A DNA stretch of 17,981 bases from Pyrolobus sp964613695 (GCA_964613695.1 CAZTIR010000028.1:1-17981), one strand, 5' to 3'; positions 6,931 to 14,245 are shown, counted from the first letter of the stretch. The notes: generated by a model not told the origin, from the letters alone. A program made the numbers and translations.

Positions 6931-8232
6931 TTGAGGAGCGCGGATGCCGCGAGACGAGGGCTGCTGCACGCAACCCTCCTGAACATACTCTGGTCCATGC
7001 TCCACTCCCTCCTCTTCATCGCCGCGCCGCTCGCGGTGAAGGTATCGGGTGGAGGCGACTGGCTGCTGGGTCTCGCCGCGCTGCTCTACGACGCGGGGTA
7101 TGCGCTCCTATCGCCCCTGGCTGGTAGCCTCGGCGACAGGGGGTATAGGAGGACCCTCATAGTGGCGTCCCTGGCCTTCATGCTCTCGTCTCTGGCGCTG
7201 CTCGAGGCCAGCGTGTGGAGCCGGGAGCCCCTCTACGCTGTGGCGGCTAAACTGCTCCTCGGTGTTGCTGGCGCCGCGGCCACCCCGAATATAGCCGCGT
7301 TGTTTGTCGACGTGGGTGTGGTCTCGGGGCTGCGCGTCGAGACCATACTAGCGAGGTACTATGGGGCCTCGACCACGATAGGCTGGTTCGCGGGCTATGC
7401 GCTAGGAGGCCTCTTCTCGAGGCTCCTTGGCTTCGAGGAGGGCGTGGCCCTCTACGGCCTCGCGGTAGCCTCCCTACTAGCCCCCGTCGCCGCCGCCATG
7501 CCTAGACCCCCGGTCCACATGGAGCATAGGCTGCCGGCTCTACGCGCTAGGATAAGGTTCCACCACGAGAGGGTTCTGCGCGCCAGGTTCCCGGGTGCAC
7601 GCCGCCTCCTAGAGAGGCTGACGAGAACACCGCTGCTCGCCGCGTACCTTGCTACTGTCGCAGCCTTCACGGGTATAGGCGTGTTCTTCGCGCTGCTCCC
7701 AGCCTACTGGCTGGAGAGGGGGCTAGAGCCCTCCAGCATAATGCTCGTGGCGTCGGTGCACACGGTGGCCTCTAGCCTGACATACCTCTACGCCGATAGG
7801 CTCGTCTCTAGGCTGGGTGCTGAGAGGAGCCTAGCACTAGCCTATGCTCTCAGAGCCCTCGTCTTCTACGAGCCGGTTGCCACCAGCACCCTCCCCGCAT
7901 ACCAGCAGGCAATTGCGACCTACACGCTCACCGGCGTGACCTGGGCCCTGTTGAACACCAGCCTCAACACGCTCGCAGCCAAGCAGCCTGGCGGTAGGGG
8001 CGCTAGGCTAGGAGCTATGCAAGCCGCTGCGAGCACGGGCCTAGTGGCCGGCGACGCTATAGCGACACTGCTCGGCGGCATAGCAGGGCCTAGCACGTGG
8101 TTCACGGTAGCCTCGCTCATGGAGGCGCTAGCGGCTACCATACTAGCCCTCAGCACTCGTGAAGCCACTACACCCCGGCCGGCGTGGAGGGGGTTGAGGC
8201 GCGTTAGGATGCCCTCCAGGAGGCTGGGCTGA
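6931..8232 (+). CDS. Major facilitator superfamily (MFS) transporter
   Basis: A 433-residue hydrophobic protein with about 12 membrane helices in two halves split by a basic central loop (about 195-230, rich in Arg and His). The loop between helices 2 and 3 reads LAGSLGDRGYRRTLIV-like, matching the MFS motif A pattern GxLaDrxGrr. The substrate cannot be read from the sequence; drug or metabolite efflux is typical for archaeal single-gene MFS members. The start is TTG at 6931, supported by the TATA box; the nearby ATG at 6944 is out of frame. The C-terminus is basic (RRVRMPSRRLG) and cytoplasmic. The next gene follows after 44 nt and may be co-transcribed. Confidence 0.85.
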   Translation: MRSADAARRGLLHATLLNILWSMLHSLLFIAAPLAVKVSGGGDWLLGLAALLYDAGYALLSPLAGSLGDRGYRRTLIVASLAFMLSSLALLEASVWSREPLYAVAAKLLLGVAGAAATPNIAALFVDVGVVSGLRVETILARYYGASTTIGWFAGYALGGLFSRLLGFEEGVALYGLAVASLLAPVAAAMPRPPVHMEHRLPALRARIRFHHERVLRARFPGARRLLERLTRTPLLAAYLATVAAFTGIGVFFALLPAYWLERGLEPSSIMLVASVHTVASSLTYLYADRLVSRLGAERSLALAYALRALVFYEPVATSTLPAYQQAIATYTLTGVTWALLNTSLNTLAAKQPGGRGARLGAMQAAASTGLVAGDAIATLLGGIAGPSTWFTVASLMEALAATILALSTREATTPRPAWRGLRRVRMPSRRLG

Positions 8233-8276
8233 AGAATACTATCCGCCGATGGAGCCCTCGTGAGGGTGGTTGCCGA

Positions 8277-9296
8277 GTGATAGTGGTCATAGTGAGGCTG
8301 TTCAAGGAGATACTGGCTCGTGGACTTGTGCGTGGCCTGCGTAAACGGGTTGTCATCGTTGCTCTTCTCGCCGCGCTCCTATGGCTGGTCTCCGGCGCCT
8401 CCTTCTACTACGTGGAGGCTATCGTGGAGCACCATAGTATAGACTTGTGGTCGGCGCTGTACTGGGCCCTCGTCACCATGTCCACGGTCGGCTACGGCGA
8501 TATTGTACCCTCGCGTGGCCTCGGGTGGCTCGTGGCAGGCTTCACGATAGTGGCCGGTATCACGGTGTACTCTCTCTTCGTCTCCACCCTTGCAGACTTG
8601 TTTATGGAGGCGGGGCTGCGTAAGACACTGGGCCTCGCGCCTTTGAAGGGGAAGGAGATACTCGTTATAGGGGATGCACCGGAGTGCAGAGACCTCGTCG
8701 ACGAGCTTGTCGCTAACGGGCTCGGCGGTAAGACCGGTTGGCTGCTCACCCAGAGACCCGAGACCGAGCCCCCGGTCGACTATATGATCGGCGATCCGAG
8801 GAAGAAGAGTGACCTGGAGAAGGCTGGTGCTGGTAGAGCACGGGTTATAGCACTATGCCTCGAAGACGACAGCGCCGCGCTGCACGTCGCCCTCTCGGTG
8901 AGGAGGGTTAACCGCGACGCCCGGCTAGTCGCCGTGGCTAGGAGCCCGGAGACGGAGGAGTTGCTGAGGGAGGCGGGGGTGGATCACGTTGCCAGCGCCT
9001 CTCTACTCGGGCGCGTCCTAGCCTCCGCCGTCTTCGAGCCCCTCGTTGCCAGGTTCATAGAGGAGGTCTCAACGATACACGGCACGGGCGACCTCGTGGA
9101 GGTGAGGGTGGGGGATGAGCTAGCCGGGGTGAGTGTGGTGGAGGCTGAGAGGCTTCTGGGGGAGAGGATGGGCTCGCGTGTCAAGATACTAGCTGTCTCT
9201 ACGGGCGAGGGCTTCGTCCTAGCCCCTCCCGGCGACATGCGCCTCGAGAAGGGCTACAAGCTTGTCGCTCTCCTGGCGCGCTCTAGTCCCCGCTAG
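8277..9296 (+). CDS. Two-TM potassium channel with RCK (TrkA-N/TrkA-C) domains, MthK-type
   Basis: A 339-residue protein. Helix TM1 is at about 24-46, a pore helix leads to the selectivity filter TVGYGD (70-75), and TM2 is at about 82-108. A RCK/TrkA-N domain (about 126-240) and a TrkA-C domain (about 262-337) follow. The pore signature is unambiguous for K+ selectivity, and the order matches MthK-type gated channels. The Rossmann loop reads VIGDAPEC, not the NAD-binding GxGxxG, as in MthK. By hand alignment to MthK, D184 is kept (D173 here) but E210 and E212 are V220 and R222, so the classic Ca2+ gating site is incomplete. The GTG at 8277 follows GGTGG at 8266-8270; GTG codons at 8283 and 8292 are alternatives. 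The 3' end overlaps the convergent gene by 14 nt. Confidence 0.92.
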   Translation: MIVVIVRLFKEILARGLVRGLRKRVVIVALLAALLWLVSGASFYYVEAIVEHHSIDLWSALYWALVTMSTVGYGDIVPSRGLGWLVAGFTIVAGITVYSLFVSTLADLFMEAGLRKTLGLAPLKGKEILVIGDAPECRDLVDELVANGLGGKTGWLLTQRPETEPPVDYMIGDPRKKSDLEKAGAGRARVIALCLEDDSAALHVALSVRRVNRDARLVAVARSPETEELLREAGVDHVASASLLGRVLASAVFEPLVARFIEEVSTIHGTGDLVEVRVGDELAGVSVVEAERLLGERMGSRVKILAVSTGEGFVLAPPGDMRLEKGYKLVALLARSSPR

Positions 9297-9732
9297 CCTC
9301 GAGCATCCTACTCACAAGCCTCGCGAGCGTCACGTACTCGCGCCACGCTAGGAGAGCGGTAAGCCACAGTATCGCTGTTGCGAGGGGGTCTCGGTTTGCG
9401 AGCGTGTAGCCTATGGCGGCTCCCGTTAGGGCGGCGGCTTCCACGAGCTTCCTCGGGACTAGGCGGCCGCGTATACTAACATAGAGCGAGAGTAGCCCCG
9501 AGGGCCTCCTAGCCACGTACCCCTCTCCCCTCTTCTCGACAAGCCCGAGCCTCAGGAGCCTCTCGAGGTGATGGTAGGCTGTTGAGACGCTGCGGAACCT
9601 CATAGCCCTCTGCAGCTCGCGCGGCGTTACAGGATCCCTATGCCTCAACAGGTATAGGTAGACGCGTAGCGCCGTACCCCCCAGCAGCTGGAGCGGGTCA
9701 CGCCCCTCGCTATCCTTCACCCGTGGCACCAT
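9283..9732 (-). CDS. Winged-helix transcription regulator with C-terminal membrane segments
   Basis: A 149-residue protein. Residues about 17-75 form a winged helix: LRVYLYLLRHRDPVTPRELQ as helices 1-2, then STAYHHLERLLRLGLVEKRG as the recognition helix and wing, typical of ArsR/MarR-like archaeal regulators. Residues about 95-135 are hydrophobic and read as one or two membrane helices (LVEAAALTGAAIGYTLA, ATAILWLTALLAW) with a short tail. A DNA-binding domain tied to the membrane suggests a sensor acting at the membrane. The ATG at 9730-9732 lies about 24 nt after a TATA box, so the message is probably leaderless. It converges on the potassium channel gene with a 14-nt overlap, so antisense interference is possible. 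The regulated genes are unknown. Confidence 0.75.
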   Translation of the reverse strand: MVPRVKDSEGRDPLQLLGGTALRVYLYLLRHRDPVTPRELQRAMRFRSVSTAYHHLERLLRLGLVEKRGEGYVARRPSGLLSLYVSIRGRLVPRKLVEAAALTGAAIGYTLANRDPLATAILWLTALLAWREYVTLARLVSRMLEASGD

Positions 9733-9751
9733 TCTACTCTACGATCTTGGG

Positions 9752-9759
9752 GGTATAGG
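9752..9759 (-). promoter_or_regulatory. TATA box of the membrane winged-helix gene
   Basis: On the - strand CCTATACC is centred about 24 nt upstream of the ATG at 9732, the distance seen for leaderless archaeal genes. Confidence 0.5.
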
Positions 9760-9839
9760 CTCGAAACTCTCGAGCACCGAGCCTCGAACGGCTAGAGATA
9801 GCAGCCTGTCCCCCGCCTATCATGCGTGGGTGACGGCGC

Positions 9840-11735
9840 GTGGAGAGGAGGGACGCGGTACTAGCCCTCATGAGCCTCGTAGTCGTCCTCTCGGCTGTGC
9901 TGCTGGCGGCTAGGTACGTGCCACGAGAGGGCTGGATAGTAGCCCACACCACCACATCAACGATCATCACTACGGCGGGCAGCGTAGCGAACACAGCGGT
10001 AAGAGTGGCTAGCACCACAATAGCCACGAAGAGTAGCACGTCGTGGACGAGCACAGCTGCCACTACCACCATTACTACCCGGCCTACTGCCTCATCCACC
10101 GAGACTAGCCGGTCGAGCCCTACGCTACAATCCGGCGGCGTTAGGGTAGCGTCCCTCGTGGAGGGCTTCATAGCGCCGAGCGTGGAGAAGCTCGTGGAGG
10201 GCCTCGCCTCCTACGCGACCACGTTCACAACCGCTAGGGTAGTCACCGCCATCCCTACTGCAACCCAGGCTACGAGCTTGGAGAGTACGGCTGGCGGCCG
10301 CGAGACCGGCACCAATGTTGCGATCCCCGGCGTGGATGAGCTCGACACTGTGAAGCTCGTGGGAGGCCTGCTATACGTTACGGGCGTACGCGAGCGTCTC
10401 GTGTATCGCGTCAACCTAACGTCCCGCACGCCGCTCGAGCCCCTGGAGCCGTGGAGGCTGGTCTCGCGTAGCCTAGCCGCCAGGGTGGTGGTTGAGGTTG
10501 GTGGCAGGGTTGTTGTGAATAAGAGCCTGGAGCCTAGGCTACGCCTCCGCGGCCTCGTGAGCCTCGGGGGCGGAGTTGTTGCTGTTGTGTCGAGCGTGTA
10601 CTGGCCATGGATTCCTCTCAGCCCCTCACCCCTCCCTAGCGAGGAGACGCTCATAATAGTCTATAACGGGTCTCGAGCATCGTGCATTGTCAGGCTGCCG
10701 GGTCACCTGCTGGACGCGCGTGGCTACAATGCAACCCTCTGGGCCCTCATATGGAACCCGGTGTTCCACATAATGCCTTTGAAGGCGCCTCTGAAGGCTG
10801 GGCGGGTGCCCGCGAGCCCACCGGGCCTCCTAGTGGCGGTTGTTGATGCAAGCTCGTGCAGGGTCCACCGGGTCGCGTTTAGGAGGCTCCCATTCCGCGC
10901 CCTGCTGCTAGTAGAGCCTGGGGGCAGGGCATACCTCCTAGCAAGCTACCTTACGCTACACGGCCCCGCCACGCTCCTAGTAAAGCTCGTGTACAACGGG
11001 TCGAGGCTGGCGGCCTCTAGGGGCGTTAGGCTCAAGGGTATGCTGCCACGCAACTGGCTGGCCGCCATACCCTACCGTGGCCACCTCCTCGTGATACTGG
11101 AGGATGTGAAGGGCTTCAACCTCTACACCATAGACCCCCGCGGCCTGAGAACCGAGGCTCGTCTACGCGTGCCGAGGCCTCGCGAGGCCGTGCACGCCAT
11201 TAGGCTGATAGACGGGAGGCTCTACATAGTCACGTTTAGGCGCATAGACCCCCTCTTCGTAATAGACGTGAGCGACCCGCTGCACCCGAGGCTCTTGGGG
11301 TGGAGGAGGGGCCCAGGCTTCGACCAGATACTCGAGCCGCTGGGCGACGGGCTGGTGGTCGGCATCGGGTACGAGAGGGGCCACCTGAGGCTAACCGTGT
11401 ACAGGGTGGCGGGCAACTATAGCCTAGTGCCGGTCGACAAGAGGCTGTTCGAGGCGTGGGGGAGGCTACTACTAGCGCCGTGGGGCTATAGGCTGTTCAC
11501 CAGCGGCTACGGCATCGTAGCATACCCCGTCGTCGCGGAGGGCTCGGAGAAGGTGCTGGTGGCTAGGGTGGCTAGCAACGGGACCATACTCGAGGCGAGG
11601 CTGCTGGAGGGGCGCAGAGCCCTAGTCTATCACGGAGAGCTCATAATTATAGGCGCGAGTAAGGTCACCGTGTACGACGCCAGGAGACTATCTAGGATAG
11701 CCGTGATACCCCTAGCGCCGGGTAAGAGAGGCTAG
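9840..11735 (+). CDS. Secreted/surface-anchored beta-propeller-domain protein with Thr/Ser stalk
   Basis: A 631-residue protein. Residues 6-26 form one hydrophobic helix after MERRD, a signal anchor or signal peptide. Residues 37-97 are dominated by Thr and Ser, like the glycosylated stalks of archaeal surface proteins. From 158 the sequence TNVAIPGVDELDTVKLVGG resembles the entry motif of the archaeal secreted beta-propeller family (Beta_propel, typically GVDEADIVKTDG). The remainder is beta-rich with repeated hydrophobic strand and Asp/Gly-turn units, including LYIVTFRRIDPLFVIDVSDP, a typical blade. I infer a cell-surface protein facing outward; the ligand or activity is unknown. The GTG at 9840 is preceded by GGGTGAC at 9828-9834. 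The gene diverges from the winged-helix gene across 107 nt. Confidence 0.8.
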   Translation: MERRDAVLALMSLVVVLSAVLLAARYVPREGWIVAHTTTSTIITTAGSVANTAVRVASTTIATKSSTSWTSTAATTTITTRPTASSTETSRSSPTLQSGGVRVASLVEGFIAPSVEKLVEGLASYATTFTTARVVTAIPTATQATSLESTAGGRETGTNVAIPGVDELDTVKLVGGLLYVTGVRERLVYRVNLTSRTPLEPLEPWRLVSRSLAARVVVEVGGRVVVNKSLEPRLRLRGLVSLGGGVVAVVSSVYWPWIPLSPSPLPSEETLIIVYNGSRASCIVRLPGHLLDARGYNATLWALIWNPVFHIMPLKAPLKAGRVPASPPGLLVAVVDASSCRVHRVAFRRLPFRALLLVEPGGRAYLLASYLTLHGPATLLVKLVYNGSRLAASRGVRLKGMLPRNWLAAIPYRGHLLVILEDVKGFNLYTIDPRGLRTEARLRVPRPREAVHAIRLIDGRLYIVTFRRIDPLFVIDVSDPLHPRLLGWRRGPGFDQILEPLGDGLVVGIGYERGHLRLTVYRVAGNYSLVPVDKRLFEAWGRLLLAPWGYRLFTSGYGIVAYPVVAEGSEKVLVARVASNGTILEARLLEGRRALVYHGELIIIGASKVTVYDARRLSRIAVIPLAPGKRG

Positions 11736-11773
11736 CGAAACCGGTTTCCCCCGCGCACCCTCCCCCTAGCCTC
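11728..11773. repeat. Nested inverted repeats between the propeller gene and the Dph6-like gene
   Basis: GAGGCTAG (11728-11735, including the stop codon) is complementary to CTAGCCTC (11766-11773). Inside lies the perfect 12-bp palindrome GAAACCGGTTTC (11737-11748). It could be a transcript-end hairpin or an operator. GAGGCTAG is a common word in this GC-rich sequence, so the outer arms may be chance. Confidence 0.3.
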
Positions 11774-11786
11774 CGGTCGTTTCTTC

Positions 11787-12410
11787 TTGACGAGGGTCGC
11801 GCTCGTATCGGGCGGCAAGGACTCGTTCTACGCCGCTATGCTCGAGAAGCCCCTAGACCACCTCGTGGTGCTAGTCTACGAGTTTCCCAGGCCCTCCCCA
11901 CACCTTCTGAACCTTGGGAAGAGCCTGGAGGCCTTGAGAGCCCTCGGCGCCCCAGTGACGGTCGCGTGGCTTCCGCGTGGACGCGAGTTCCAAGAGACGG
12001 TTAAGCTGCTAAGGTTTCTAAACACAAGCGTTCTTGTAGCAGGCGACGTGTACGTAGAGGATCACCTCCGCTACATGGAGAGGGTGGCGGCAGAGGCTGG
12101 CGCGAAGCTACGCGAGCCTCTATGGGGCGAGGATCCAGAGGAGCTCCTCTACCGGGAGATTGAGGCTGGAATACGAGCCGTCATAATAGGGTGCGAGGAG
12201 AGGCTGCGGGCATGGCTCGGGGTCGAGATAGGCCGCGAGAATGTAGCGGCGTTCGCTGAGGCTGCTAAGAGGCTTGGAGCCGATCCTCTCGGAGAGCGCG
12301 GCGAGTACCATACACTCGTTGTAGACTCCCCTCTCCACGAGAAGAGGCTCGAGTATAGGGTGGTTGGGGAGGTGGCGGCGAGAGGGTATAGACTACTGAG
12401 GCTATTGTGA
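11787..12410 (+). CDS. Dph6-type ATP pyrophosphatase (diphthine-ammonia ligase family)
   Basis: A 207-residue protein of the adenine nucleotide alpha hydrolase-like ATP pyrophosphatase family. The P-loop SGGKDS is at residues 8-13. The C-terminal family motif is GERGEYHTLVVDSPLH, close to the GExGEYHT signature of diphthine-ammonia ligases. These enzymes catalyse the final amidation of diphthamide on elongation factor 2 using ATP and ammonia. At about 205-230 residues the family in archaea lacks the eukaryotic C-terminal extensions, and this length fits. The start is TTG at 11787, which leaves only MTRVAL before the P-loop. No TATA box or ribosome site is clear upstream. Assignment to diphthamide synthesis follows from the family, and related paralogues of unknown function exist. 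It sits near other translation genes. Confidence 0.8.
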   Translation: MTRVALVSGGKDSFYAAMLEKPLDHLVVLVYEFPRPSPHLLNLGKSLEALRALGAPVTVAWLPRGREFQETVKLLRFLNTSVLVAGDVYVEDHLRYMERVAAEAGAKLREPLWGEDPEELLYREIEAGIRAVIIGCEERLRAWLGVEIGRENVAAFAEAAKRLGADPLGERGEYHTLVVDSPLHEKRLEYRVVGEVAARGYRLLRLL

Positions 12411-12415
12411 GAGTG

Positions 12416-12523
12416 TGGTGGGGCCGCCGGGATTTGAACCCGGGCCACCAGCGCTCCAGGCGGACCCCGGCGCGGGGTTCGCACCCCAGGCTGGCATCCT
12501 AGTCCAGGCTAGACGACGGCCCC
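12416..12523 (-). tRNA. tRNA-Pro(GGG), intron-containing, CCA encoded
   Basis: Read on the - strand: acceptor GGGGCCG (12517-12523) pairs with CGGCCCC (12420-12426), followed by discriminator A and an encoded CCA (12416-12418). The D-arm stem is GTCT/GGAT with G-U pairs. The anticodon stem is CCAGC/GCTGG. The T-arm is CCGGG-TTCAAAT-CCCGG, a textbook T loop. The anticodon GGG lies at 12485-12487 within loop CTGGGG|C. A 30-nt intron follows position 37. Without the intron the mature tRNA is 78 nt with CCA. A73 and the GGG anticodon fit archaeal tRNA-Pro. Confidence 0.9.
12454..12483 (-). other. 30-nt tRNA intron at 37/38 with bulge-helix-bulge
   Basis: The fold is canonical. Loop bases CTGG pair with intron bases CTGG (C-G, U-G, G-U, G-C) to make the 4-bp central helix. 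The 5' bulge is GG^T and the 3' bulge AG^C, both 3 nt, with the cuts between the second and third base. The inner intron forms GCG/CGC and the hairpin ACCCC-GCGCC-GGGGT. This is the substrate shape of archaeal splicing endonuclease. Confidence 0.85.
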
Positions 12524-12553
12524 AGAACCCGATGAGGTCTAGCAGCGTAGGGT

Positions 12554-12562
12554 GGTTTATTA
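12554..12562 (-). promoter_or_regulatory. TATA box of the tRNA-Pro gene
   Basis: TAATAAACC on the - strand is centred about 35 nt upstream of the tRNA 5' end, which allows a short 5' leader removed by RNase P. It overlaps the last codons of the upstream - strand gene. Confidence 0.5.
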
Positions 12563-12904
12563 GCATTGCTTCTCGCTCACGAGGTGCATCTTGACGCCCG
12601 TCGCGGCTCCAGCCTCATAGACGATGCTGGCCGCCTCGACCACGTCACGCGCCCCACCGTCTATAACCACGCACGCGCGTATACCGCTGTGACCCGCCAG
12701 CATGTCGGGCGTGAGGGGTGTCATGGTGCCTTTCAGGTAGAGCGAGAGGAGTGCGTTACCCAAGGCTGCTAGTAGCCACCCTGGCTCCCTACCGGCGGGC
12801 ATTACCAGGCCCCCGCGCTCGACAATCCTCCTCCTCAGCTCCGAGACGAACCTGAGGTACGGCTGGACGTCCTGGACGCTAACCTCTAGGCACGCGCGTG
12901 GCAT
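12560..12904 (-). CDS. Small protein of unknown function
   Basis: A 114-residue protein I do not recognise. The N-terminal half is helical (VQPYLRFVSELRRRIVERGG). The C-terminal half has alternating strand and helix (IRACVVIDGGARDVVEAASIVYEAG, then VKMHLVSEKQC), giving an alpha/beta impression; VVIDGG looks like a strand and turn but matches no motif I can name. There is no membrane segment or signal. The ATG at 12902-12904 is about 42 nt after a TATA-like CTATAAC shared with the divergent gene. Its stop lies about 36 nt upstream of the tRNA-Pro start in the same direction, so the tRNA promoter overlaps its 3' end. Coding is supported by the promoter and by codon use like its neighbours. Confidence 0.6.
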   Translation of the reverse strand: MPRACLEVSVQDVQPYLRFVSELRRRIVERGGLVMPAGREPGWLLAALGNALLSLYLKGTMTPLTPDMLAGHSGIRACVVIDGGARDVVEAASIVYEAGAATGVKMHLVSEKQC

Positions 12905-12942
12905 ACGCTGACGCCGCCTGTTGCCCCGGGGCGGGCGGGGGC

Positions 12943-12949
12943 GTTATAG
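12943..12949. promoter_or_regulatory. Shared TATA element of two divergent small genes
   Basis: GTTATAG on the + strand (CTATAAC on the - strand) is centred about 23 nt before the ATG at 12969 and about 42 nt before the ATG at 12904 on the other strand. One element could seat TBP for both genes. Confidence 0.5.
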
Positions 12950-12968
12950 GGGGCTTGAACGGGTATAC

Positions 12969-13307
12969 ATGAACGGGGTTGACATGGAGGCTAGGAGGAG
13001 CTTCCGGCTAGGCACTGGGCCCATACGCGATATTGTAGCCAAGGCGGCTGAGATGTATAACAGGTATCGCGGCGCAGAGGCTAAGGCGGAGGTCATCAAG
13101 GTGACTGGCGACAAGATATACGTGAAGATATACGGCAGCTTCTGTCTAACATGCGGGGTCAACGACTGGGTCGACGACTTCCGCTACATACTCGAGGATC
13201 TGGGTGTCGAGGCCGAGCTCGAGAAGATAATCGAGCCTCCCGACCCGGAGGCGCCCTGGAGGATAGGCGTTTTTAGAGTGAAGAGTGTGGCTGGCGAGAA
13301 GGGTTAA
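12969..13307 (+). CDS. Small CxxC protein of unknown function
   Basis: A 112-residue soluble protein. The core reads AEVIKVTGDKIYVKIYGSF, two beta strands, then CLTCG (C59, C62), then WVDDFRYILEDLGVEAEL, a helix and strand. The CxxC at a strand end could bind a metal or be redox active; a single pair suggests a dimeric metal site or a thioredoxin-like role, but I do not recognise the family. The frame is open from a TTG at 12921, yet the TATA box at 12943-12949 would then lie inside the gene. The ATG at 12969 is at leaderless distance, so I use it. The cas6-like gene follows after 36 nt on the same strand and may be in the same operon. Confidence 0.65.
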   Translation: MNGVDMEARRSFRLGTGPIRDIVAKAAEMYNRYRGAEAKAEVIKVTGDKIYVKIYGSFCLTCGVNDWVDDFRYILEDLGVEAELEKIIEPPDPEAPWRIGVFRVKSVAGEKG

Positions 13308-13343
13308 CCCGCTACATCCTCTCCTAGAGTATGGCGTGGTGTC

Positions 13344-14213
13344 GTGTTCCAGAAGTGGAGGTTCTACGTGGTCCTCGACGGCTTCGAGAAGCTCTACATC
13401 CGTGACTATAGTGGTAAGCTCGTGAAGAGCATAGTCTATCGTTGCTCTGCGACGGCGAGGAGGGTGATAAGTAGTAGAGAGGAGGAGGTCGTGAAGAGCA
13501 TCCTGGTATCGCCCCTCTACAAGCTCGTAGAGGCTGGCAAGCCCCGCGCCCTCTACCCGGGGGCTCCGAGGCCGAGCGGTGAGCCCGAAATACCGGTCCT
13601 GCATGGCGGCAGCCTCGTCTGGTTCGAGATTGGTGTGGCTTCGTCAGCGGCCCCGGTTATAGAGGAGCTGGTGGAGTGCCTGGGTGATGGCCTTGTTCTC
13701 GAGAACTTCTGGGGTGTTGAGAGGCTGGTCGTTAGGGGTGAGAGGGCTCTCCTCTACTACCGGTTCGAGCCTGGGAAGCCCATCGTGAGGCTCAGGGGCG
13801 GCGGTGCTGTGAAGATCACGTTTGCCGCTCCAACCCTCCCCACCAACCCCTGGAAGAGTAGTAAGTGGAAGAGGTTGCTGCCCGCGCCCGAGTACCTTCT
13901 GGCTGTTAACGCTCGCTCCCTCTACGGCGACGACTATGCCTCGGCGCTCATAAGCGCCTCTAAGATCCTCTCCCCCTCCCCGACGATAATGAGGACCGTA
14001 TTCATCCGCTACTATTACTACGAGGGTAGCCTGCTCCCCGCCCTCGTGGGCTACGCCAAGTTCTACGTCGACCTCGAGGATGCTGGAGAGGCGGAGGTCA
14101 GGATTGCTGAGGATCTCTTGAGCCATGCTGCAGTGATGGGGGTTGGTTCGGGGAGGGCGGCTGGTTTTGGCAACGTGTGGGTAGAGGAGGTTGGTAGCGA
14201 AAATACGGGCTGA
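13344..14213 (+). CDS. cas6: Cas6-type CRISPR RNA endoribonuclease
   Basis: A 289-residue RAMP-fold protein. The first ferredoxin-like strand and helix are KWRFYVVLDGFEKL and YSGKLVKSIVYRC. The second half has VKITFAAPTLPTNP, a typical Cas6 strand. Near the C-terminus the glycine-rich loop MGVGSGRAAGFGNV (about 265-278) matches the Cas6 signature, close to LGIGRSRGIGFGE in Sulfolobus Cas6. Cas6 cuts pre-crRNA within the repeat. Catalytic residues vary in archaeal Cas6; H88 and H260 are candidates only. No other cas gene and no repeat-spacer array occur in the window, so it would act on arrays elsewhere. The GTG at 13344 follows GGTG at 13338-13341. The Sfm1-like gene starts 59 nt downstream. 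Confidence 0.85.
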   Translation: MFQKWRFYVVLDGFEKLYIRDYSGKLVKSIVYRCSATARRVISSREEEVVKSILVSPLYKLVEAGKPRALYPGAPRPSGEPEIPVLHGGSLVWFEIGVASSAAPVIEELVECLGDGLVLENFWGVERLVVRGERALLYYRFEPGKPIVRLRGGGAVKITFAAPTLPTNPWKSSKWKRLLPAPEYLLAVNARSLYGDDYASALISASKILSPSPTIMRTVFIRYYYYEGSLLPALVGYAKFYVDLEDAGEAEVRIAEDLLSHAAVMGVGSGRAAGFGNVWVEEVGSENTG

Positions 14214-14245
14214 GGCTATGGTGGCGTAACGGGGATGAGGCGCTG

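Noticed and set aside
9734..10171. Valine-rich open frame on the - strand opposite the Thr/Ser stalk
   Set aside because: It is the antisense of ACC/ACT-rich threonine codons and has no independent support.
12921..12968. N-terminal extension of the CxxC protein from TTG 12921
   Set aside because: The TATA box at 12943-12949 would lie inside the coding region, and the extension is Gly/Arg-rich; ATG 12969 is at leaderless distance.
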